Assembly: GCA_025991245.1 (NCBI GenBank)
Contig: BQMJ01000019.1
Location: 20,001 to 84,000 of the forward strand
From: Galdieria partita
Taxonomy: Eukaryota > Rhodophyta > Bangiophyceae > Galdieriales > Galdieriaceae
Direction of reading: 5' to 3'
DNA: 64,000 bases
The notes below the pieces were generated by a model. That model was not told the DNA's origin and searched no databases. It worked only from the letters and a program-made list of their open reading frames with translations. Numbering within the stretch: the first letter of the stretch is position 1; every line of letters begins with the position of its first letter. The position numbers and the translations under genes are program-made. Positions 9,852-22,406 of the stretch are shown piece after piece.

Positions 9852-10925
9852 CTATAGCTTTGATTTACGAGCAACGTGGTACAAGCTATGGGCAGCAAAC
9901 AGTACCGTATATAGTGAAACGGTGAATGTACATACACATATGAAACAAACCACAAATGCAACAAGTCCGAGCAATAATATGCAGGAAACAACCCCTGATA
10001 GAATAACAGCACAAAAAATGAACCAACCTATCAGACTTCCAATTGCAAAAAGCAAAAACATAAAACCGAAAAGACAGTAGGCCAATCCCACACTAGCAAA
10101 CGTATAACCAATGACTTGTGGAAGACGTCGAAAGTATTCATGAAAATAATGTTGTGCAACGTCCATAGAAAAAAATAAACTCAACCAATCCTTCAACAAA
10201 GCCCAGGAATTTCGTGACAATACGTGTCGTAACTTTGGAGAATCGGTCTTTTCTATCTTTTTGGAAGGAAAGACGATATTTGCTTGCTCATTTGAAGCAT
10301 CCGACGAAGAGTCCTCGTCTCTAACGTGAACTGGTATTTGATAGTTATCTCCAGAAGAACAATCCTTTCCTTCTCCTTGAGCTTCATCTACTTGAGATGA
10401 ACTTTCTCGTTTTTGAATTGCTTCTCCTTCACTTCTCTTCCCATTTTTAAAGTGACTCTGTAATAAAGCTTCTACTAAATAGTCTGCTTTCGAAGAGCCT
10501 TTCTCTCTATCTCTTTTACTCCTGGCAGTTCTTCGGGTATTCGTATACATAGAAATATCCTGTGGTGGAGTAGGAGGAGGTCTTATCTGCGTAGAAAAAC
10601 CCCGTTCCTTAATTGCAGAAGCATCGGCAGTTTTGGATAAAAGTTCTCCAAGCTTCTCCCTTTCTTCTTGGGGTAAAGACTCGGTTACAGTCTCTTGAAT
10701 TCCTTCTCGTGGCTGAACTTGTCCTTCGTCCTGATCTTCTTCAGTAGTGTCCGTAACGGTGGAAACTAACGAAGAGCTACTTGACTGTAGAATCTTCTCT
10801 TCAAGCCATCGTTGCATACCTGGTGGGGCCTCAAAGGCACTTTCTCCTTCTTCTTCTGGAACTGGAGTTAACGAAAAAACTTCCATATTGTCTTTTTGTG
10901 AGTCCAAAGCACCAACACTAGCCAT
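9852..10925 (-). CDS. Protein with acidic disordered N-terminus and C-terminal membrane hairpins
   Basis: A single-exon protein of 357 residues. Residues 1-235 are hydrophilic, rich in Ser, Glu, Lys and Gln, and probably disordered. Residues about 265-345 form a nearly continuous hydrophobic block of four segments broken by single charged or Gly positions ('LAYCLFGFMFLLFAIGSLIG', then 'FIFCAVILSGVVSCILLLG'), followed by a short basic tail ending 'RKSKL'. The arrangement recalls ER or lipid-droplet hairpin proteins of the promethin/LDAF1 type, but this rests on topology, not on a motif. The two ATG choices near the start (first and fourteenth codon) hardly change the product. Confidence 0.7.
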   Translation of the reverse strand: MASVGALDSQKDNMEVFSLTPVPEEEGESAFEAPPGMQRWLEEKILQSSSSSLVSTVTDTTEEDQDEGQVQPREGIQETVTESLPQEEREKLGELLSKTADASAIKERGFSTQIRPPPTPPQDISMYTNTRRTARSKRDREKGSSKADYLVEALLQSHFKNGKRSEGEAIQKRESSSQVDEAQGEGKDCSSGDNYQIPVHVRDEDSSSDASNEQANIVFPSKKIEKTDSPKLRHVLSRNSWALLKDWLSLFFSMDVAQHYFHEYFRRLPQVIGYTFASVGLAYCLFGFMFLLFAIGSLIGWFIFCAVILSGVVSCILLLGLVAFVVCFICVCTFTVSLYTVLFAAHSLYHVARKSKL

Positions 10926-11288
10926 ATCTTCAACAAATCAAAAACCAAGAAGCTTCCAACCAATTTCTATAGCCAACTGTGGAATCTTCCGAAACAATTA
11001 AAGTCTCTCGATTCTAGTTTCTTATTACTTACTATACATGAAACCTTTGAAAAAGTTTTCAAAACACTCCAGTGGTAAATATGATGTTTGAGAAGAAAAT
11101 CGAAACTAACAAGTAACATATTATAAATAAACTGTCATCAAATACTAGGCATATTGTATATATCTACTCTTCAAATTTGCACAAATATACACTTTTCAGT
11201 AAACTCAATGCTACTTGTCAGGTATCGATCTTTATTGGCTTCCTACGTTCCCCATAAAAAGTTTCGTATGACACTCTATAACAATGAA
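10926..11288. other. Intergenic region between eIF5B and the hairpin protein gene
   Basis: 363 nt between the stop of the eIF5B gene and the start of the next minus-strand gene. It must hold the eIF5B 3' UTR and the promoter of the downstream gene. It is AT-rich; no ORF, RNA gene or clear element was seen. Confidence 0.6.
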
Positions 11289-14200
11289 TCATAAAATATT
11301 CAACATCTTCTTCAGTTTCACAACCAACTGCCAATCCTCCACGGAAAGTTCATCACGAAAGTTTTCCTTCAACAAGTCAATCGCTCGACGAGAAAGTTTG
11401 CTATAGAGATCGTTCTTCTCATCAAAATGTCGTCCATACATAATCGTCTCTGTTTGACGACTCGATATCTTTACAGCAACCGAATCACCTCTTCTAGCAA
11501 CAGAAACAGGCTTCTTATTCTGTTCAATGGACTGAATACGACCAATATCCAAAAAACTAGATCCATTTCTTACAACTAATGGTGTTCCTACTCTAGCAAT
11601 ACCTTCAACTACTTGAACACCAACAATAATCGGATCCTTCTTGTTAAAGATACAATTGGGAACGATACGAAGTACACAAGGAAAAACAACATCAGATGAG
11701 GCTTCTTCCTTTCTCGCCTTTCGAATCTGTTCCATATAGGTCGTAAACTGATCGAATAAATGGTAAATAATGTCGGCAGTAAATATTCGAACACCATATT
11801 CCTCCGACAATTCTTTCGCTTCCTTCTCAACTCTTACATCAAATGCCAAAATAGTTGCATACTCTTTTCGATGTTCCAACATTGCACTTGCACGCATAAC
11901 ATCCTTTTTATGAACGGGACCAATATTAATACCAGAAACAGGAATCTATAAATAAAAATGACATAAATCAATATGACTTGAATGTGTAATAAAAAAAACA
12001 TAAACATACCTTGGATGTACGTAAAAACTCTAACAGTGCTTCCAAAGAACCCAAAGTAGATGCTTGAACATAAACACCTACGCCACTCTTGTCTACAGAA
12101 GACAGCGTACTACTCAAATCAGACATCACATCCTCTTTTAAAATTTCCAAGTCATCTCCTTCTTCCGCTACAAACAATTGAGTACCAGCTACAGCTTTAT
12201 CCAAACCATCTGCGGCAATTTTCACTCCTTGAGCTGCATGAATCACTTTATGATGCAAATATTGACCTTTGACTCGCATCTCTTTCATAGGGTGAGGAGT
12301 AAGTAACGCACGAATAGTCGTAACAATGGGACCTTCAAGACCACATACAACTATAGTATCACCTTCATGCAATTCACCATTCGTCAATATCACATCAATA
12401 GTCGTCCCTAAACCTTCAATCACTTTCACCTCAAGAACTGTACATGTAAGAAATGGCATAAACATAATGCGATCAACCAACATCCGCTGACTAAACTGTA
12501 CAAGAAGCAATAAAAGATCAGGAATGCCCTCTCCAGTAACCGCTGATGTAGGTACCAAGGATACATATTTACGAGCATCCGAAACTTGCCAATAAAGATC
12601 GGCATTGAATCCCAACTCTGCAAAAGCAACTTGGGTTGAGAGCACTCGCTGCTTGAATTCTTCCTGGACATGATGAGCTTGCTTCTTTAAACTTTGACGA
12701 ATAGGAGACATTTCTTCTTCCTTCCATCCAAATAATCGATCAACCTAAATAGATATAAAAAGTTATTTTGAATATGCTACATTCAAAGCAATGTAGGTTC
12801 TACAATATGCTCTTACCTTGTTCAGTGCTACAATAAATGGAGTCTTTCTTTGCTTTAAAAGTTCAATACTCTCCATCGTCTGAGGTTCAATACCATGCAT
12901 TATATCTACAACAAGAATAGCAATATCACAAAGAGAAGAACCACGTGAACGCAAGTTGGTAAAACTTTCATGGCCTGGAGTATCAATAATAAGTAACGAA
13001 GGTATCTTGTAGTTCACATCCCCTATGCCAACTTTCTCCACTTGTTCTTTTACACGATCAATAGGAAAGTAGGTTGCTCCTATCTGTTGAGTAATACCTC
13101 CAGCTTCTCCTTCTTGAACACTAGTCTTACGAATTTTATCCAGAATTTTCGTTTTACCTGTATCCACATGACCCAAAATACAAATAACAGGTGCTCGAAG
13201 ATTATCGGGACTTCTACCTTTGTAAGCTTTTTCATATCTCTCTTGACGAAGACGATGCGTAAGCTCTCGTCGCTTCTCCAAACTCTTTTCCATCTGCTGT
13301 TGACCACGTTCGTCCTCTGAACTATAGGATAAATTCGAGTTTGTTTCTTCACTATGTTCTTCTCCTTCCAATATGATCTCTTCTTCTTCTGTAGATCGAG
13401 CTCCACTATCCTTTTTCAATCTTTCTTCCATCTTGGTCGAAGAATTACCAGTGACAACCAATTCATCCAATTCAAGATCCAAGTTGCTCTTTTTCAACTG
13501 TTCTGCTTTAGAGTCCCAATCTTCGGCATCCCATGATGCAAGGATATCATCATTTCCTTCTGTTTCCAAAGTTTTCACTTGTTCTGAGTCTAAAACGGGT
13601 AGTAATGGCTCTGAATCAACTTTTGAACTATTCAACGCAGAGTCCTCCGTATACATTTTGGTATCCTCAGAATTCTCTATTTCTGTTCGTTTGGAATGTT
13701 TCGGTTTTCCAGAATATACTTTCTTTTGACCTGTCGACTTGCCTTCGTGGAATGCTGGAATAGCACCGGAAGCAATCGCTTGTTCTCGAAACTGAGCAGC
13801 ACGCTCTCTCTTTTGCCTTTCAGCTCGTGATAATAACTTGCCTTCTTGCTTGAGTTTTCGTCTCTTCTCTTTCTCTGCTTCTTTCTTCTGACGACGAATT
13901 TCCTCTTTCCTACGTTCTTCCTCTTCTTCTCTAAGACGTTCCTCTTCAGCTCGTCTTTCTGCTTCCTCTTGTTCTTTACGAATGCGTTCTTCCTCTAATT
14001 TCTTCGCATACAAAGCTTCTTTCATCTTACGCAACGCTGCAGACTCCTTTTTCTTTTCTTTACCACCAACTTTACTGGTTTTCTCCTGAGCATTGGTTCC
14101 ACTTTGACTATCGTTCGAGGTTTCTTTGCCAGCAAGTGATTCTTCTTTTTTGGACTCCATTGCTCTTTCTTTGGCAGCTTTCTTCTTCAACTTTTTCTTT

Positions 14201-15039
14201 TGATTCGCAGTAAGTCCTTGTTTCTCCTCTGCAACTCCGTTTTTCGAGGATGTTGCATCTTCAACAGTATCTGCGTTCTTCTCATTATTCCTATCTGGTT
14301 CATGTGTATCAGTTTCATGTATGAATGTGACTGGAGAAGATAAACTTGTATCCTTATGTTCCTTCCTTTTCTGATTCGCAGGAGTAGTAGGCTCGTCTAG
14401 TTGAGCAAGGATTGCATCAATTTCTTCCTCTTCTTTGGCAGAGCGCTTGGACTTTTCCTTTTTTCCTTTTTGTGATTTGCGGCTAGGAAAGGAAGACTGT
14501 TTTTTCGACTCAGTTTGTGGTTTACTGGATGAATCCGTAGCTTTCTCTGCCAGATCAGTTGCACTATCTGCTAAATCTTCAGTGCTTTCATCCTCCGTAC
14601 TTAGTGACGCGAACTTCAAAAGAAGACTTTTGTTGGGTTTTTGTCTTCCAGGTATCAAGTCTTCCTCTTCAATTTCTTCACTTTCTTCACTTCTTACGTC
14701 TTCACTCTCTAAAACTTGCCATTGATGACTTGTCGAGATGTCGTTGGACGGCCTCTCTAAACAATCTTCTGAAAAAGAGGAAAGAACTGCGGTATTGTTC
14801 TCGACATTCTCGAGTGAATTCGACTCAGTTCCCCGTTGGAAACTTCTTAGTTTCCCTGAAGGTTTCTTGTTCCTTCTGCCTCCATTTTCCAAAGTTTCTG
14901 CCACTTTAGTAGGTTCTTTCAACTTGCTTTCTTCCGTTTCTTGTTGGCCTAGTATTCTTTCTTTCTTTTTCTTTTTCTTCTTTCCAACAACAGCAATATT
15001 CACATATGTATTAGTTGCGTCCCACTCATCATCTTCCAT
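11289..15039 (-). CDS. EIF5B: Translation initiation factor eIF5B (IF2 family GTPase)
   Basis: The ribosome-dependent GTPase that joins the 60S subunit in cytosolic initiation. Three exons: 15039-12817, 12744-12010 and 11945-11289, giving 1204 residues in phase. The N-terminal ~600 residues are the usual charged, Lys/Glu-rich region, with a run of seven lysines near the start. The G domain follows: G1 'GHVDTGKT' near residue 620, 'GGITQQIGA' (switch 1), 'DTPGHE' (G3) and 'NKVD' (G4), the last rebuilt exactly across intron 1. Domain II comes next, and the family-specific '[18 protein letters not shown]' is rebuilt across intron 2. The start '[14 protein letters not shown]' is chosen because the longer frame would run through the ClpP promoter; it is 65 bp from the divergent ClpP start. 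Confidence 0.96.
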
Positions 15040-15104
15040 TGTGTCTTGAAAACAACCCAAAATGTGATAATTCATTTCTTTTAAGAACTTTTGGATTCTT
15101 AACA

Positions 15105-16123
15105 ATGTCTGGTGAAGCATCTTTTGTTTGGCTTACTTGTCAAGCTCCAATACGATTTGATACAACGTGCAAGAGTTGTTCTAAGTTGACAAATCATAGC
15201 TTGGGACAATTTGTTTCCTCTAGAACGCGTTCCAAAGAACTTTGCTTGGGTTGGACAAGACCCAAGACACAAAGCAGGTAAGTTTGACATTGTTAGTGAG
15301 ATGGAAAAAGAAAGTTCAAATATGCATATGTCAAAAGATTGAACAACCTTACCATGATGCCTATTGGTGTTCCCAAGGTAGCTTATCGTGTTCCAGGTGC
15401 GCCGCAAGCCGATTGGGTAGATATCTACAATCGACTGTATCGTGAACGCATCATATTTCTTGGACAAGAGATTGACGACGAGGTATTTCCTATCTTTTTT
15501 CAAGTTAATTGGAGTCCATTCTCCTCGTGAAATAGATTTCGAACCAAATCATAGCTGTGATGCTTTATCTTGACTCGGAAGACAACACCAAGGTGAGTCT
15601 TGTTTATCATTACAAGGTATACCAGTTTATAGTTTGTGCTAATGTATTATTAGCCCATTTATCTTTATATAAACTCTCCTGGTGGCTCGGTCATTGCTGG
15701 TTTGGCCATTTATGACACCATGAAGCACATTGCTTCGGAGGTTGTCACAGTCAATGTTGGTTTAGCAGCTTCTATGTCTTCTTTTTTATTGGCTGCAGGT
15801 GAAAAAGTAAGTCTGGCTTCTTGTTTCGAGTGTCGAATGATTTTAATGATAAACAATGCTAGGGAAAACGCTTAGCGCTTCCTCATTCACGAGTTATGAT
15901 TCATCAGCCAATGGGAGGTGCAAAAGGTCAAGCAAGTGATATTCAGGTAGAAGCTAGACAAATTTTACGAATCAAAGAAAGCCTTGTTCGAGATTACTGC
16001 AATATGACTGGTCAACCATATGAGAAAATGTTAAAAGACTTGGATAGAGATAATTTTATGTCAGCTTATGAAGCCATTGAATATGGTTTGATAGACCGTG
16101 TTATTGAAACCAAGGCAACATAA
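15105..16123 (+). CDS. CLPP: ATP-dependent Clp protease proteolytic subunit, plastid-targeted
   Basis: The serine-protease barrel of the Clp complex. Five exons (15105-15277, 15338-15482, 15536-15592, 15654-15806, 15863-16123) join in phase to 262 residues. The catalytic triad is complete: Ser165 in 'GLAASMSS', His190 in 'MIHQPMGG', and Asp near 239 in 'DRDNFMSA'. 'SPGGSV' forms the oxyanion-side loop. The ~60-residue N-terminal extension is rich in Ser, Thr and basic residues and suits a plastid transit peptide. In red algae clpP is nuclear, in contrast to plants, which supports the lineage call. An upstream in-frame ATG at 15015 would overlap the eIF5B coding start, so 15105 is preferred. 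Confidence 0.94.
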
Positions 16124-16214
16124 GATATATACAACGAGATAAGGAATGAATAATCCATAAACAGTATCACGGAAATTTGTTTCATAAGTAGGCGGATGGC
16201 TTATATTACTTTTC

Positions 16215-16933
16215 TTACGTCGCCAACTGTGACAACTCGTCTTCTTCTATCTTTTGTCGTTCGTTGTGAGTAGACGTTGTTTCATTCGGTATGCCTATTC
16301 CACCGTTGGTCTCTCGAGGCTTCAAATAAGAAGGTGTTTCTTCTGCAAGATCGTCTCTCAACATATCGTCTTCCAATGCTTCCAATTCTCCATCCAATTC
16401 AGCTTCATCTATATCACCCACATCATATGTGCGACCCAAAGCTTCTTGAATTTCTTCACTGTCCATTATCAACTCTGCCATATCGTCGTGAAGGTCTTCT
16501 AGTTCTCCAATGTCCACTTTTTTTAAACCTTTCTTAATGTCTTTGGCAGTAGCTTTCATTATGGTGACTGTGTCCTTTGCTTCTTTTACACTCGTTGCTG
16601 CAAACTGGGTTTGGTCCAAGTTGAACGCTTGGTTGGAAGTTCTATCTCGTTGGGCTTGGTACATCCTTCACCACAAAGCTTTTGAGAACCCAAAAAAAAA
16701 GAAAGACTTTGAGAGCATGAAACTTACTTTTTCTTTTTCAAAACTCCCAAAGCTCTTTGTTTCACTGACTGATATGCCGGTGAACCTGGTTTCAACTTAC
16801 TCAACTGGCTTTTATATTGCAAAAGCTCTTGGTCGAATTTGGCAACCTTGGTATCGAAGTTTTCCTCACGTAACTGTAGTGTTTCTTGCATTTTACCCAA
16901 AGTAGGACGTTCTTTCCGAGAAAACCAACCCAT
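16215..16933 (-). CDS. CHMP5: ESCRT-III-associated SNF7 protein, CHMP5/Vps60
   Basis: A charged helical ESCRT-III family protein that regulates disassembly of ESCRT-III filaments through LIP5/Vta1 and Vps4. Two exons, 16933-16728 and 16665-16215, give 218 residues, the length of human CHMP5 (219). The splice rebuilds the family-typical 'LKKKKMYQAQRD'. Also typical are 'MGWFSRKERP' at the start, 'IGELEDLHDDMAELIMD' and 'EIQEALGRTY' in the middle, and the acidic 'DIDEAELDGELEALEDDML' tail. It is divergent from the NIPA gene, with about 96 bp between start codons. Confidence 0.95.
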
Positions 16934-17029
16934 CGTGAGTTTCTATTAACAGAATAGAATAAAGCTGCAGATATGTGCTGTCTTAATTCGCCAAGAAAAT
17001 GTCGTTTCACAATCTTTCATCTACTGTCC

Positions 17030-18651
17030 ATGATGAATGGTTGTTGGTTCTGGTGGAGGACTTGTATTGTTATAGTCTTATTTGTGGTACTGTTTACTCC
17101 ACTAGTTCTAGTAAATAGAACACTGTTTTTTCAGTCTATTAGAGAAGGTGTTGATGGAATCTCAAGCGACAAGCAAGGCCTATGGAAACTACACAAGAAC
17201 AAAGTAATCGGTGTCGTGTTGGCTTTGACAGGAAACTCGTTCAATAGCTTAAGTCTGTGTATACAAAAAAAAGTCCATCTTGAGAAAGCTCCAAAAAGCA
17301 AACATTTTCTATTTTCACTACATTGGTGGCAAGTGCTTGATATTTCTTCCTAGTTGGTGATCGTTGAAGCATTGTTTTATTATCTTCCTTTAGGTTGGGA
17401 CTAACCCTTATGGGTTTGGGAGAATTGGGTAACTTTTCTGCCTTTGCTTTTGTTTCAGTTTCTATAGTTGCTCCATTGGGTGCTTGGTCTGTAGTATTGA
17501 ATGCTTTTTTCGCTGTGTGGTTCCTTCATGAAAGTATGGATGTTAGAAAAGCTGTAGGTATGATATGTTGTATTGTTGGTGGTATTCTTTTGGTCGTTTA
17601 TGGTCCAAGTGGCAACGCTATGGAGACAAGTCTTGATTATGAAAAACTAGAAATTTTATTAAGGAGACCTACTTTTGTTAGCTATTCGAGTTTTATCATT
17701 TTATCTTTACTAGTGATGGTATATGTTTGTCGACATACACCAATAGGAAACAATTATGTGATCGGTTATGTAACAATATGTGCACTATTAGGTGCTATTA
17801 TCGTTATCAGCTCCAAGTGTCTCTCAATTCTGTTGAGACTGGGTATACAAGGAGAACGTACTCAGTTGTTCAACAAGCTGTTTTTATTTTCGTTGCTATC
17901 TTTGATGTGTTGTATTCCTATTCAGATTTTATTTATTAACGAAGCTTTGCAAAGATTTAGTAGCTCTCAAGTTGTTCCCATATATTATGTGCTATTTACG
18001 TTGAGTTCCATTATTTCCAGTGCCATTCTTTTTGATGAATTTCATCATGATGTTTTATTTAAAGCTATTCCTTTTGTAGTTGGAATAGGTCAGACATTTT
18101 TAGGAGTATTTTTATTGAATGCTACTTCTTCCCCATCAACACTTTATTATGCAAGTCCCAGAGTTGTACGTTCTCAAGAACTGCGCAATTTGCAGCTGTT
18201 AGATTCCTATTTACAATTTCGTTCGTATCTTGGCTATTCTGGTCCCGTTGGTGAGTTACTTACTGGACGTTGGAATCGAAAAGATTCAGACTTTGATATG
18301 CAAATGACAATGAATACAAATTCTATTTGGAAAAGTCATGGTATGGTTCCGTTGCACACCGTAGTGAGTCGTACAGAGTCCAACGTCTATCGAGGACATT
18401 CCATCGAAGAAGATAATCCATCTACAATCTGTGATGATGCATATACAGAAATAATGAAGAAGAATGGGACAAGTCGAGAGTCAAAATGCAATGGAACTCC
18501 AATAGATGTATTATTTAGAAAACGTTCTTGTGGAGTCACCTTACCAGATTCCACTATCAATGATGTTCGTATACAAGCCGAGCAAATACTTCATCGTCAT
18601 AGAGCAGCATCGTGGACAGATAAGGATTGGTATATAGATGAAAGTGATTGA
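17030..18651 (+). CDS. NIPA-type magnesium transporter with long hydrophilic tail
   Basis: A polytopic membrane protein of the DMT/NIPA (DUF803) family, which moves Mg2+ across endomembranes or the plasma membrane. Exons 17030-17328 and 17394-18651 give 518 residues. The intron has a GC donor (GCAAGT); only this join gives the family motif 'HWWLGLTLMGLGELGNF' in frame. Other family marks are 'APLGAWSVVLNAFFA', 'GGILLVVYGP' and 'VVPIYYVLFTLSSIISSAIL'. About nine membrane segments are visible. An extra hydrophobic segment lies before the family core, and about 170 hydrophilic residues follow the last segment; both look lineage-specific. An in-frame ATG at 16973 would add 19 residues. Confidence 0.88.
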
Positions 18652-18764
18652 GAAGACGAAAACTGAATGAAATCCACTTGACAAAGGAAAATGCATTTTT
18701 ATGATTGTGAGAAAAATTGCAGTACGATTATTGTCAAACAACATATGACTCCTTCTCTCATCAT

Positions 18765-19960
18765 TCATTCAAGATAAAAAGGTTGTGCAGCATCGCCGTG
18801 TTTTAAATAGGCATCATTGATTTCCTTAATGATGTTCTCGTTCAAATCTATATCAAAAGCATCTACAAAAGGATCAATCTATAAACTCAACAATCATGAC
18901 ATGGTTGACTTACCAAGATTGTCTTGTAATTGAGGTATCTTTGTTGAACCTACTATGGTTGAACCAATAAACCAACGACTTTTACAAAATGCCAATGCCA
19001 AATGAGAAACCTTCATTTGATACCTTTTTGCAATATCCGAATAAGTTTTGGTAGCTTCCATAACTCGTTCACTAAAGTACTGAGACATATGATCCGGAAA
19101 TAAAGTATGTCTTGCTCCTTCAGGTTGAGGATTTTCCAAATATTTACCTGTCAGAGCACCTCTAGATAAAGGACTCCAAGGTAACAAATGAATGTTATAA
19201 TAATAGCAAGCCTCTATCAAGTCTGCTTCGAAGCGACGATTGACTAAACTATAAGAGTTTTGAATACTCACAGGTCTTGGAACACCAAGACGGTCACATG
19301 CTTCCACCAAACGACATATACCGTATCTAGATAAGCAGTTTGGATTCAATGAGTCCGCACAAAAAACAATGCAACTTACGTAGTTTCGTTACAAACACCC
19401 CAATATCTTATTTTTCCAGCATCTATCAACCGTTTGATAGTCAAAACTTGTTCATCAAAGGAAATCATATCTTTTCGAACTTTTGAGATATCAAAGGCAC
19501 CAGTATGAAAGAAAGGAACATATCTATCTGGCCAGTGAAACTGATACAAGTCCACATAATCTGTTCGTAGTCTACGAAGACTTGCTTCTATAGCTTCTTC
19601 GATATTGGCTCTATCCAGTCTTGCAAGCTGAGGCTCAGTACTTCTAGGAACCTTGCGGTTACCAGGAAGGTGCGAATTGAGTTGATAACCAACTACCTTG
19701 GTGGCCAAGATGATCTTCTCTCTAGGTTTATTTACTAACCAGGAACCAATAATCTCCTCTGTTCTACCAGCAGTTTCTGAACGAATAGGCGAAGGATACG
19801 CTTCTGCAGTGTCAAAAAAATTGATACCCTTACTAACTGCAAAGTCCATAATAGCAAAGGATTCCTCTTCACTGTTTTGCTCACCAAAAGTCATCGTTCC
19901 TAGACATACTTGTGATACATTCAAGTTAGAGGAACCGAGGTTCTTGTATTTCATGGTCAT
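18765..19960 (-). CDS. Aldo/keto reductase (Tas-like)
   Basis: A soluble NADPH-dependent oxidoreductase of the AKR superfamily. Three exons (19960-19380, 19326-18914, 18862-18765) give 363 residues. The catalytic tetrad is complete: Asp50 and Tyr55 in 'FFDTAEAY', Lys88 in 'ILATKV', His142 in 'YQFHWPDR'. NADPH-phosphate contacts are expected near 'FIGSTIVGSTKIPQLQDNL'. 'SLRRLRTDYVDLYQFHWPD' and 'PWSPLSRGALTGKYL' are typical of the Tas/YajO-like branch. The substrate cannot be read from sequence. The introns are only 51-53 nt. Confidence 0.92.
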
Positions 19961-20074
19961 CAAAAAGTACTTTGTTCAACAATGTCGTTGAGAGAAAAAG
20001 AAAATGTACGCTTAGTCTGGGGGACAATTCGACAACGAAAATTCTCTCATCCGTATAACATTTACTGTCATCGT

Positions 20075-22393
20075 TTAAAAACAACTATAAAAGAAAACCA
20101 AAGACAACAATGGCGAACATAAACAACTCCAAAACCCATAACATCCAACGTATCGTAAGAGAATGCCACATTGATAAAAGATAACCAACCCATACAATAG
20201 ACGAATACCTGTCATAGGGTTCCGATAAAAGCAGTCATAGTGCCTTGGAACAAACTGTAAGGGTTTCTTTCGTTCTGATTTGCTTCCATTACAAGAATCA
20301 TCATTCTTAGTTCTTCGATCTTCTTTTAAATAGAATCGATATATGTCTAAGCAAACTACTGGAATACAAGCAAACCATAACTGTTGTAATAACAAGTTGT
20401 ACATTTCCAAGTAACCCGCTTGTATTTCACCGCAGACAAAAGTATAAAAGAAAGACATATATCCTGTACAGCTGTGATGGTCATCACTTGTAATATGAAA
20501 GACAATAAGTAAAGGTCCCCATAGAAAATTATAAAAGAGTAATTGTGATAAACGCCAACGACTTCTTCGAACATATGATAAACGCTTTCCAAATACTATC
20601 CATGGAGAAGGAAGCCAACAAGAACCAGATGAAAAATAAGGAATGTGCACAAGAATACCATAAAACAACAATCCACTCAAACATAAACCTTTGATAACCA
20701 CTATATATATATATAACAAATGAGATACGTCAAAATTCTTCAAAAGACAATGACAAACCTGGAGCATCTGCAAAAAGCATCAGACAACGAACCCATTTCT
20801 TCATAGAAAAAGGATATGTTTGCTCGGACTGTAATGAAAACGAGGTGTGAATCATAGTAATACAAGACTGTTCGGAACAATATCTAACAACAAGATCATG
20901 CAAACCTTCCAGATACAACATAGGATTCCAAGGACAAAGGAATAAGTGAATACCCCATGAAGACTTGACCATATCATTCTCCATTTTCATGGCATTTCCG
21001 ATCTTCTTGTCATCGATAAAAACTTCCACATTACCTATTTTAGATGTATCATCAACCTCTAAAAACAAGTTTATTCTCCCTACCATAGGTAAGACTGCGA
21101 TCCCAAAAGGATTCTACATGGGCGACCATTAGACGAATATATTTTGAAGACATCGCAAAGGTTTGACTTCTCTTGGTAGACGAAGCAAGTGGTACAGGAT
21201 TAGTAACAACTGCAAAAATGCTCTGTTCCATTGAAATATCTGAAAATGCAAAATTTCCATGATCAACAACTATCCAACGATAGACGGAACTGGTATAGAG
21301 ATCTGCCAACTCCAATTCCATATAATTACCACATTTGCAATACATACGAGGCAAAATACCTAAAGCAGAATGCAAATGACCTAAGAAATTTGCCTTTTGT
21401 TACATTTGCTGTCAAATAAAAAGAAAGCATTGACTCTCACCTGAAAGGTAAATAACATGATTGGGATAAGAACAAAACTGGCGTGACAAAATAGAACGAC
21501 TCCACCAAAAGAAACGCAAAAATGATCTCCAAAAGTTTTCAGAAACAGTATAATCTATGGTGCTACTAGGAAAATGTCCATAAACAATTACAAGTTGTTC
21601 TTGTTGCTCTGCCAAGGCTGATTGCATTAAAAGTTGTAGTTCTCTGTCAGTGGTTCTAGCAAAAAAATGAAAAGGTCGATGGAGACTGTACCGATAATAA
21701 GGTGAATATTTGACTAGTTTGATATGATTCTGTTCCGTAAAGCGATGAATGCTCACAGCATTCTTAGGTTGAGGTTCAACAGCATATCTTTGAAACAAAT
21801 CATAATCTTGTATCATATCGTCAACTCCAAAGGAATCATGATTGCCTCGAACGTCACTCCATATGAGACTAGCGTTCGGATAGCGATATTCTTGTGTTTG
21901 TACATAATATTCATTCCACTCATCTAAACGTTGACTTGAAGGATGGCCTAAAAATAGATGAAACCAGCTATTCGAAGTATCCTTCTTTCCGTTGGTCAGG
22001 TCTCCAGTAACCAAAACTGCTTTAGGAACTATGACAGGAACTATATTGTTACGAAAGAAAGATAACTTTTTGCTGTTTTCCTCTAACTTTGGATCTAAGT
22101 GGATATCCGATATCTTTCAACTAGACATATACCCACAATACAAAGGAACTGACTTTCTCACCTGCAGAAAATGATCAATGCCTTGCAGTTGTACACTCCA
22201 ATCTTCCAAAGGTTCGGTAGCATTGAAAAGTTCATCAGCTACTTTACACATGCAGGGAACATGAAGAAGAATAGCTAACGTCCTGTTATCGAAATAACAA
22301 ATAAGCGAATTCAACAGCAAATACTATGACAACTAACCAGACAATAACTCCGCTTATAATCAACTTGAACCAAAAACGAAAGAAACCAAACAT
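20075..22393 (-). CDS. TMEM62-like membrane metallophosphoesterase
   Basis: Six exons (22393-22338, 22282-22162, 22113-21441, 21380-21084, 21058-20759, 20700-20075) join in phase to 690 residues, close to human TMEM62 (643). A signal anchor lies at the N-terminus. The calcineurin-like phosphoesterase core is complete: 'ISDIHLD', 'VTGDLTNG', 'DVRGNHDSFGV', 'VYGHFPSSTI', and 'LSGHLHSALG', the last rebuilt across intron 3. A beta-rich middle domain follows ('VEVFIDDKKIGNAMKMENDM'), then five to six membrane segments. The family's substrate is unknown; metal binding is expected from the conserved D-x-H/GD/GNHD/GH-x-H residues. The catalytic domain probably faces the ER lumen or cell exterior. Confidence 0.9.
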
Positions 22394-22406
22394 AGTTGCA
22401 TAAACT

